Positions 6,152-11,338 of a stretch of 11,338 bases of DNA are shown in pieces. The notes below the pieces were generated by a model. The model searched no databases. It was not told the origin of the DNA and saw only the letters and a program-made list of their open reading frames with translations. Source of the DNA: JAFAVZ01 sp036009105 (GTDB lineage Bacteria > Acidobacteriota > Thermoanaerobaculia > Gp7-AA8); the NCBI GenBank assembly GCA_036009105.1, contig DASYMJ010000229.1, positions 1-11,338 on the forward strand, written 5' to 3'. A program made the position numbers and the translations under genes. The first letter of the stretch is position 1. The number at the start of each line of letters is the position of its first letter.

Positions 6152-6820
6152 ATGGCGAACATCTTCATCACCGGCGGCAGCGGCTACATCGGGCAACACC
6201 TCATCCAGGCGCTTCTCGCGCGGGGGCATCGCGTGCGGGGCGTCGTGCGCAAGCGGTGGACGTTGCCGAAAGGCGCCGAGGAGGTGATCGGCAACGCGCT
6301 CGACGGCAGCACCTTCATCGAAGCCGTCGCGGCGGGCGATACGTTCGTGCAGCTGGTCGGGGTGGCGCATCCTTCGCCGGCCAAGGCGCAGCAGTTTCGG
6401 GAGATCGACCTGGTCTCGGTCCAGGAGTCGGTGAAGGCGGCCAAAGAGGCGCGGGTAGCGCACTTCGTCTACCTCAGCGTGGCCCAGCCGGCGCCGATCA
6501 TGCGCGACTACATCGCCGTGCGCGCGGAGGGAGAGCGGCTCATCCAAGAGGCCGGCCTCGACGCCACGTTCATCCGCCCCTGGTACGTCCTGGGGCCGGG
6601 GCACCGCTGGCCGTACCTGCTGCTGCCGTTCTACTGGCTCTTCCGCACCGAGACCTCGCGGCGTCTCTATCCGGTGAAGCTGACGGACGTCGTGCGGGCG
6701 ATGGTCAGCGCCATCGAGCAGCCGCCGAGCGGCGTGCGCATCATCGAGGCGCCGGAGCTGCGGCGAGGCGCCGTAGCGCATCCACACCCGCCGCGGCAGC
6801 AATCGCCAGCTGCGGTATGA
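6152..6820 (+). CDS. NAD(P)-binding epimerase/dehydratase-like protein, atypical SDR (222 aa)
   Basis: This is a Rossmann-fold protein of the NAD(P)-dependent epimerase / NmrA-like atypical SDR group. The N-terminus MANIFITGGSGYIGQHLIQA carries the dinucleotide-binding Gly8-x2-Gly11-x2-Gly14 motif. HFVYLSVAQPAP (104-115) and RPWYVLGPG (142-150) are typical strand and substrate-pocket segments. The classical catalytic YxxxK appears as Tyr120-IAV-Arg124, as in several atypical subgroups, so dehydrogenase activity should not be assumed. At 222 aa it is short for an epimerase. The last 17 residues (Pro/Gln/His-rich) look unlike the fold and lie in the stretch that overlaps the convergent glycosyltransferase gene. 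The ATG at 6152 is preferred because it immediately precedes the first beta strand. No clear Shine-Dalgarno site is present, and an in-frame GTG at 6131 is an alternative. Upstream in-frame sequence is the palindrome. Confidence 0.8.
   Translation: MANIFITGGSGYIGQHLIQALLARGHRVRGVVRKRWTLPKGAEEVIGNALDGSTFIEAVAAGDTFVQLVGVAHPSPAKAQQFREIDLVSVQESVKAAKEARVAHFVYLSVAQPAPIMRDYIAVRAEGERLIQEAGLDATFIRPWYVLGPGHRWPYLLLPFYWLFRTETSRRLYPVKLTDVVRAMVSAIEQPPSGVRIIEAPELRRGAVAHPHPPRQQSPAAV
6741..6820. other. Tail-to-tail gene overlap (80 bp)
   Basis: The plus-strand epimerase gene ends at 6820 and the minus-strand glycosyltransferase gene ends at 6741, so their 3' ends overlap by 80 bp. No terminator hairpin with a T-tract is visible between them in either direction. 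Transcription from the two sides should therefore produce complementary 3' RNA ends. The epimerase tail is the less protein-like of the two and is the likelier extension. Confidence 0.75.
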
Positions 6821-7934
6821 CCGGCACGCGGAAGCGCGCCTCCGATTCAGCCCCGGCGGTCATCACCACGAAGTAGACGATGGTCAGGAGCAGCAGCAGC
6901 GCCAGCTCGCGGTCGCTCCGCCACAACATCAGGATGCCGATCGCGGCGAGGACGAGCAGCGCCGCCTGCAGCGCGTTGAAGGCCAGCTCCAGCAGCGAGG
7001 GATGGAGCGGGCTCACCACCTCCAGCGCTTCCCAGTCGCTGTCCAGCAGGTCGATGAGAATGCCGCGCGCGGTGAGCGCCGCGAGCGCCGCCGGATGCTG
7101 CAGCGCGACGCGCCGTCCGATCCGCCCATACTCGCGAGCCATCACCGCATGCGGCAGATCCTCGGCCGCCACGTGCAGCCGGTCGTCGATCTCGTCCTCC
7201 GCCTCGTCCTCCAGTTCCTTCTGATGCGTGCGCAGATCGGCTTGAAAGTCTTCTCCCTGGTCCTCCATGGCCAGCGCGCCGGCCGCGCGGTACTCCAGCC
7301 AGTTCACGCCGGCGATGGAAGAGACGGTGAAGACGCCGGTGCGGTAGCCGTTTCTCGCTGCCCATAGCAGCGGCAGCGCGAGCGCGGCAATGGAAAACGC
7401 AATGATGCGCCGTCGCCGCAGCAGCACCGCGAAATAGAGAATGGCCACGGGCCTGATCAGGACCAGGGCGCCGCTGAGCAAACCGGAAGCGCGGCCCCGC
7501 GCCGCCAGCACGAACAGACCGAAGAGCAGGACCGTGAACAGCGTCTCGCTCAGCACCTTGTTCGCGTAATGGATGGTCGGCACGTCGAGCGCGAAGATCA
7601 GAGCGGCGATTACAGCCGCGAAGCGCGAGAGCCGCCGCCGGGTGAAGAAATAGATGGCCACGGCCAGGCCGACATTCAGCAGATGCTGCACCGCCACCAG
7701 CGCGGTCATGTTCGTGAACGGCAGGAGGAAGAGCGGATAGCCGGGCGTGCGCATCGTCTCCGCCACCCCGGGCTCGGTGACGAAGCCGAGGCCGTGGCGG
7801 AGGTTGCGCGCCGGGGCGAGGTAGGTGAAGGAGTCGGGGAAGAAGAAGTCGCCGTTGCTGAAATGGAGGTAGGCGAAGTTCGCGATCAGGGCGACGATCG
7901 CGATGAGGATGGCGTCGCGAGTCGCGCGCTGCAT
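6741..7934 (-). CDS. GT-C family integral-membrane glycosyltransferase-like protein (397 aa)
   Basis: This is a polytopic membrane protein with many hydrophobic helices (for example residues 9-24, 76-97, 105-116, 131-145, 164-172, 178-192, 318-337, 343-359 and 371-385). The layout matches the ArnT/PMT-like GT-C superfamily, which moves sugars from polyprenyl-phosphate donors to acceptors on the periplasmic side. Supporting motifs are FFPDSFTYLAPARNL (31-45), with the acidic residue in the first periplasmic loop, then RTPGYPLFLLPF (62-73), LSETLFTVLLFG (128-139), WAARNGYRTG (191-200) and ARFRVPVIPQLAIAAAAG (366-383). A strongly acidic, soluble segment lies at 223-260. The start at 7934 is 9 nt after the pilT stop, so it is very probably in an operon with pilT; the ribosome site is weak. 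A role in pilin or surface glycosylation is tempting but unproven. The last 26 codons plus the stop overlap the end of the epimerase gene. Confidence 0.8.
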   Translation of the reverse strand: MQRATRDAILIAIVALIANFAYLHFSNGDFFFPDSFTYLAPARNLRHGLGFVTEPGVAETMRTPGYPLFLLPFTNMTALVAVQHLLNVGLAVAIYFFTRRRLSRFAAVIAALIFALDVPTIHYANKVLSETLFTVLLFGLFVLAARGRASGLLSGALVLIRPVAILYFAVLLRRRRIIAFSIAALALPLLWAARNGYRTGVFTVSSIAGVNWLEYRAAGALAMEDQGEDFQADLRTHQKELEDEAEDEIDDRLHVAAEDLPHAVMAREYGRIGRRVALQHPAALAALTARGILIDLLDSDWEALEVVSPLHPSLLELAFNALQAALLVLAAIGILMLWRSDRELALLLLLTIVYFVVMTAGAESEARFRVPVIPQLAIAAAAGVDALRRLAAAPAPR

Positions 7935-7943
7935 CGGCGCATG

Positions 7944-9161
7944 TTACCTGCGCATCACGCTCTCCAGCTCGTCCGGCCGCGAGGAGCGCACGCGCGCGTC
8001 GTCCGCCGTGATCAGCCCCTGCTGCACCAGCCGGGCGAGCGAATCCTCCAGGGAGATCATCCCCTGGCGCTTGCCGAGAGTGATCTCGTTGGCCAGGTTC
8101 TGCAGCCTTTCCTGGCGGATGTGATTGCGCACGGCGTAGTTCGCCAGCAGCACCTCCACCGCCACCGCCCGGCCGTTGTTGTCGGCGCGGGGGATGAGCT
8201 GCTGCACGACGATCGCGTTGAGGCTGAGCGCGAGCTGCTGCTTGATCTGCGTCTGCTGCGCGGGCGGGAAGACGTCCACCATGCGGTGGATGGCCTGCGT
8301 CGCGTCGCTGGTGTGCAGGGTGGAGAGGATGAGGTGGCCCGTCTCGGCGGCGGTGAGCGCGGTGGCCACCGTCTCCAGGTCGCGCATCTCGCCGACCAGG
8401 ATCACGTCCGGATCCTGGCGCAATGCCGCGCGCAGCGCGGCGGAGAACGACGGCGAGTCGCGCCCCACTTCCACCTGCTCGATGACCGACCTGCCGTTGC
8501 GGTGCTCGTACTCGATGGGATCCTCGATGGTGATGACGTGCCGCGCCTCGCCGCGGTTGATCTCGCCGACCAGCGCGGCCAGCGTGGTCGACTTGCCGGA
8601 GCCGGTCGGGCCGCAGACGAGCACCAGGCCGCGGGTCGGCTTCACCAGCTCGGCCAGCGACGGAGGGAGGTTGAGCTGTTGCAGCGTCGGCACCTCGGTC
8701 GGCAGCGCGCGGACGGCCGCGGCGAGCGTGCCGCGCTGCCGGTGCAGGTTGACCCGGAAGCGCCACGCCCGGCGGTCCTCGTCCGAGGGCGGCTTGCCGA
8801 GGCGGAGGGAGAAGTCGGCGGCGCCGTCTTCGTCGATGCGCTGGCGGAGGCGCGAGGTCATGGAGGGGGCGAAGAGCGCCTGCACGTCCGCGGCGTCGAG
8901 CACGGGGGCGTCGGTGCGGGTGAGACGGCCGCCGAGGCGGAGGGTGGGGGGAAGGCCGGCGAGGAGGAGCAGGTCGCTCGCGCCGCGCTGGGCCATCTCG
9001 ATGAGCAACCGCTCCAACGGATTCCCCTCGGAGAGCGTGGCCGCGGGCCAGGGCGCCTGCTCCGGCTGCGGCTCGGAGTCCCGCTCTTGATCGCCCCCTT
9101 CCGTCTGATTGAGCTCGCGCACGAGCTGCTCGAGGTCCGGATCGGGAGTCAGTTTCTTCAT
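7944..9161 (-). CDS. pilT: PilT-family type IV pilus retraction ATPase (405 aa)
   Basis: This is a complete PilT-type hexameric ATPase, the cytoplasmic motor that depolymerises type IV pili. After a polar Glu/Gln/Pro-rich extension (residues 1-47), the N-domain begins at PLERLLIEMAQRGASDLLLL, where the usual GASDLHL has Leu for His. The core is intact: Walker A GPTGSGKST (184-192, Lys190), Asp box IEDPIEY (212-218), Walker B PDVILVGEMRD (251-261, Glu258), and His box AAETGHLILSTLHTSDA with both His276 and His283. The C-terminal AVRNHIRQ (343-350) corresponds to the AIRNLIRE motif that PilT needs for retraction. It is longer than the usual 345-370 aa because of the N-terminal extension. No strong Shine-Dalgarno site is seen before the ATG at 9161, but no other Met precedes the domain. 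The glycosyltransferase gene follows 9 nt after the stop. It is divergent from the peptidase gene. Confidence 0.92.
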   Translation of the reverse strand: MKKLTPDPDLEQLVRELNQTEGGDQERDSEPQPEQAPWPAATLSEGNPLERLLIEMAQRGASDLLLLAGLPPTLRLGGRLTRTDAPVLDAADVQALFAPSMTSRLRQRIDEDGAADFSLRLGKPPSDEDRRAWRFRVNLHRQRGTLAAAVRALPTEVPTLQQLNLPPSLAELVKPTRGLVLVCGPTGSGKSTTLAALVGEINRGEARHVITIEDPIEYEHRNGRSVIEQVEVGRDSPSFSAALRAALRQDPDVILVGEMRDLETVATALTAAETGHLILSTLHTSDATQAIHRMVDVFPPAQQTQIKQQLALSLNAIVVQQLIPRADNNGRAVAVEVLLANYAVRNHIRQERLQNLANEITLGKRQGMISLEDSLARLVQQGLITADDARVRSSRPDELESVMRR

Positions 9162-9204
9162 CGCCGGGAGTCTACGAATGAAGCATGCCAGAGGTCACGG
9201 CGCG

Positions 9205-9233
9205 CAACAATCGGCGCCGATTTTCGTTATTCT
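9205..9233. promoter_or_regulatory. Possible divergent promoter elements in the pilT/peptidase intergenic region
   Basis: The 99-bp gap 9162-9260 must hold the start signals for both divergent genes. On the minus strand, TTGTTG (9205-9210) is followed after 17 nt by CATGCT, a weak sigma70-like pair pointing at pilT. On the plus strand, TATTCT (9228-9233) is a possible -10 for the peptidase gene, with no good -35 partner. These are weak matches in a GC-rich genome whose consensus is unknown. Confidence 0.25.
9209..9222. promoter_or_regulatory. 14-bp perfect palindrome, candidate operator
   Basis: AATCGGCGCCGATT is a perfect palindrome in the middle of the short divergent intergenic region. 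It immediately precedes and overlaps the possible promoter elements. Its size and position fit a dimeric repressor or activator site controlling pilT, the peptidase gene or both. No regulator gene is nearby, and the palindrome could arise by chance in GC-rich DNA. Confidence 0.35.
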
Positions 9234-9260
9234 GTCGACCATTCCAAACAGGAGACTCCA

Positions 9261-11258
9261 ATGAAATCTCGCTCATTCGCTGTGCTGGCGGTTTTCTGCC
9301 TGGCCATGCCCGCGCTGGCCGCATCGCGCTTCGGCCCGCTCATTGAGGCGTATGACAACCTGCAGGTCGGCGCCCCCTCGCCGGTGAACAACCTGCAGTA
9401 CACCGTAGGCCACATGAAGCTGACCCTCACTTCCGGCAGCGCCGCGCCGGTCAAGGCGGGGAACGAAACGGCCGGCATTTTCTTCAAGGGCAACGGCTCC
9501 CTCCAATACACCTCGGTCGACCCGGTCGAGGCGCCGGTCATGAAGTTCAACCTGCGCAAGGAGTCGAACCTGGAGGCGGGCGGCAACGGCACGTCGACCA
9601 CGGCCAGCGGCACCATCAGCGAGATTCTGATCCTCGCCTCCGGGCAGCCGCTGCCGGAGCTGACCGGCTCGGGCGGCGACGCGCTGGCCGGCCCGTTCCA
9701 GTCGCACCTCGAATTCTTCGACCGGGCCGAGGTGGCGCCCGCTTCGCACCTGCAGGTCGAGCAGAAGCTCGCCTTCCCGACGGCGAAGGTGGTGCGCATG
9801 CAGATCCGCGGACGCAACGATCTGCTCTACGTCTACGACCCGATCGAAACGCATGACGAGCTGTTGGCCGTTCTCAGTGGCGTGGACAGCGACGACAAGC
9901 GCATCAAGGCCCGCCTCTATCCGACCGTGTTGTCGCAGCAGCCGATCGATCGCGACCGCCGCGAGCCGCCCAAGGCGCCGTTCATGCTGACCGGCCTCGA
10001 TTACACGCTCATCGCGGACGGCGACAATGCGAAGCTCACCGTCACCGAGACGATCGCACGGCAGAGCGGACAACAGGCCGCGCTCCGCTTCAATCAGAAC
10101 CAGAACATCATCAGCCGGGTCGGCGGCGCGATGCGCACATACCACGTGACGAGCGTCAGGGACGATCAGGGCCACCCCCTCCCCTTCGATCACGACAAGC
10201 GCGAGCTGCTGGTCGGCCTGGAGGAGACGAAAGGGGAGACGGTCAAGCTGACATTCAATATCGAGGGCGACTTCCTCGTCCGCCCGAACAATGACAATGC
10301 CTGGCAGCTGGGCGTCAATCCGTGGTTCCCGCAGCCGGAGCTCAATGGCCAGTACTACACGCTGCACTCCCTGGTGAAGGTCAAGAAGCCGTTCGTTCCC
10401 ATTGCGCCGGGTAAGACGGTGCGGCGGGAAGAGGAAGGCGAGTACAACGTGGTGGAGAACGTCATCGACAAGCCGGTGCAGTTCGCGGTGGTGCACGCCG
10501 GCAAATACGAGATGACGGAGGAGACGAAGGGCGGCCTCACCGTCCGCGTGGCCTCTTATGCGGGCAAGAACGAGCGCGCCGCGAAGCAGCTGACGAACCT
10601 CTCCTTCGCCATCATCGACTATTACCAGTATTTCCTCGGTCCCTTCCCGTTCGACGAGTTCAACATCGTGCAGGTCAACACGTTCGGCTATGGCCAGGCG
10701 CCCCCGGGGACGATGTTCATCACGAACGAGGCGTTCAACTCGACGCTCGGCGAGGTCAATCAGATCTTTTCGCAAGGCGTCAATGAGCGCTTCGCGCATG
10801 AAATCGCCCATCAGTACTGGGGCCATGTGGTGAAGATGCCGAGCATTGAGGAGCAGTGGCTCACGGAATCGTTCGCTGAATACTCGGCCGCGCTGGCATT
10901 GCGGAAGTTCCAGGGAAACGCCGTTTACGACCGCCTCATCGCGCACTGGAAGTCGCGGGGCGGCGACGGCGCCAAGGTCTCGCCCATCCCGCTGGCCCGC
11001 CGGGTGGGCGGCGATGACCTCAATGCGCTCATCACCTGGCAGAACCTGACGTATTTCAAAGGCGCTTACCTGCTCTACAAGCTGCACAAGGAGCTGGGTG
11101 ACGAGCAGTTCCTGACCTTCCTCAAGTCCTACCAGAAGTCCTTCCGCTGGAAATACGGCACGACCACGAACGTGGCCGGCCTGCTCCAGTTCATGACGAA
11201 GAAGGACTACACGCCGTTCTTCGAGCAGTACTTTTGGGGCACGGCGATGCCGGACTAG
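9261..11258 (+). CDS. Secreted M1-like zinc metallopeptidase (665 aa)
   Basis: This is a gluzincin zinc peptidase of the M1 aminopeptidase-like fold. The N-terminus MKSRSFAVLAVFCLAMPALA-A is a clear Sec signal peptide (AxA site after residue 20), so the protein is exported. A long beta-rich N-terminal region (about 25-410) resembles the N-terminal domains of M1 enzymes. The catalytic site is HEIAH (513-517), with the third zinc ligand Glu536 exactly 18 residues later in WLTESFAEY, the classical HExxH-x18-E spacing. A TYFKGAYLLYKLHKELG segment follows, as is usual in M1 proteins. The exopeptidase motif GxMEN normally lies about 30 residues before HExxH. At that position the protein has GQAPPGTMFITNEAF (478-492), so aminopeptidase activity is uncertain. 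The start at 9261 is set by AGGAG at 9250-9254, 6 nt upstream. The frame is open far upstream, but that part is antisense to pilT. A strong terminator follows, so it is probably monocistronic. Confidence 0.88.
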   Translation: MKSRSFAVLAVFCLAMPALAASRFGPLIEAYDNLQVGAPSPVNNLQYTVGHMKLTLTSGSAAPVKAGNETAGIFFKGNGSLQYTSVDPVEAPVMKFNLRKESNLEAGGNGTSTTASGTISEILILASGQPLPELTGSGGDALAGPFQSHLEFFDRAEVAPASHLQVEQKLAFPTAKVVRMQIRGRNDLLYVYDPIETHDELLAVLSGVDSDDKRIKARLYPTVLSQQPIDRDRREPPKAPFMLTGLDYTLIADGDNAKLTVTETIARQSGQQAALRFNQNQNIISRVGGAMRTYHVTSVRDDQGHPLPFDHDKRELLVGLEETKGETVKLTFNIEGDFLVRPNNDNAWQLGVNPWFPQPELNGQYYTLHSLVKVKKPFVPIAPGKTVRREEEGEYNVVENVIDKPVQFAVVHAGKYEMTEETKGGLTVRVASYAGKNERAAKQLTNLSFAIIDYYQYFLGPFPFDEFNIVQVNTFGYGQAPPGTMFITNEAFNSTLGEVNQIFSQGVNERFAHEIAHQYWGHVVKMPSIEEQWLTESFAEYSAALALRKFQGNAVYDRLIAHWKSRGGDGAKVSPIPLARRVGGDDLNALITWQNLTYFKGAYLLYKLHKELGDEQFLTFLKSYQKSFRWKYGTTTNVAGLLQFMTKKDYTPFFEQYFWGTAMPD

Positions 11259-11279
11259 CGAGCGTGAGTCTGGCGTGCG

Positions 11280-11314
11280 AAAGGGCGGCCGCGACGGCCG
11301 CCCTTTTCATTTTT
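11280..11314 (+). terminator. Strong intrinsic (Rho-independent) terminator
   Basis: A perfect 11-bp stem, AAAGGGCGGCC (11280-11290) pairing with GGCCGCCCTTT (11296-11306), encloses the loop GCGAC. The T-rich run TTTTCATTTTT (11304-11314) follows. It starts 21 bases after the peptidase stop codon and should end that transcript. The A-rich 5' side makes it partly bidirectional. Confidence 0.93.
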
Positions 11315-11338
11315 GCCGCATGCGCATGATAAAGTTCA

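Noticed and set aside
6847..8766. 639-codon minus-strand frame across pilT and the glycosyltransferase
   Set aside because: It is on the same strand but in another frame from two well-supported genes and has low-complexity Ala/Arg/Gly composition.
7569..9260. In-frame upstream extension of the peptidase gene giving a 1229-residue frame
   Set aside because: The extension is antisense to pilT and the glycosyltransferase gene and is low-complexity. The signal peptide and AGGAG site fix the real start at 9261.
9273..11087. 604-codon minus-strand frame opposite the peptidase
   Set aside because: It shows no family signature and is rich in Arg, Leu and Val, as expected for a shadow frame. The plus strand encodes a clear metallopeptidase.

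Overview
This is a GC-rich, gene-dense bacterial window with eight recognisable coding regions plus one gene cut by the left edge. I see no tRNA, rRNA, insertion sequence, phage gene or CRISPR array. The cues are type IV pilus PilT-type ATPases, lipoprotein and Sec signal peptides, a PQQ-type sugar dehydrogenase, intergenic heptamer repeats (TGCTGGT/TACTGGT) and a GGCTTCAGCC-type palindrome. Together they look like an environmental Acidobacteriota-like Gram-negative, but that placement is an inference that I could not test.

Layout. (1) Positions 5017 down to 1, minus strand: a signal-peptide-bearing PQQ-type sugar (sorbosone/glucose) dehydrogenase, a small His-rich hypothetical protein, a small tail-anchored CxxC protein, a HEAT-repeat/PilT fusion of 824 aa, and the start of an ordinary PilT overlapping it in a TGATG stop/start. 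(2) 4989-6065, plus strand: a periplasmic ligand-binding lipoprotein (branched-chain amino acid type) starting head-to-head with, and overlapping, the dehydrogenase. (3) 6152-6820, plus strand: an atypical SDR / NAD-dependent epimerase-like protein behind a large palindrome. (4) 9161 down to 6741, minus strand: a second complete PilT followed 9 nt later by a GT-C-type membrane glycosyltransferase, which runs 80 bp into the epimerase tail-to-tail. (5) 9261-11258, plus strand: a secreted M1-like zinc metallopeptidase, divergent from pilT, ending at a strong intrinsic terminator.

Working together. Three PilT-family proteins lie within about 9 kb, so pilus retraction or a related motor function is the main theme. 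The HEAT-PilT fusion has an intact Walker A and Walker B but carries Asn in place of the second His of the His box. That suggests a specialised or regulatory partner of the canonical PilT encoded directly downstream. The two small proteins upstream may belong to the same transcription unit. The other genes (sugar oxidation, solute binding, glycosyl transfer, peptidase) have cell-envelope roles but no evident pathway link.

The most notable non-coding structure is a pair of heptamer-repeat inverted repeats, at 2758-2837 and 3715-3800. Each supplies the first base of the TAG stop codon of the gene upstream of it. The first fills the whole gap up to the HEAT-PilT start codon, leaving that gene with no visible Shine-Dalgarno site.
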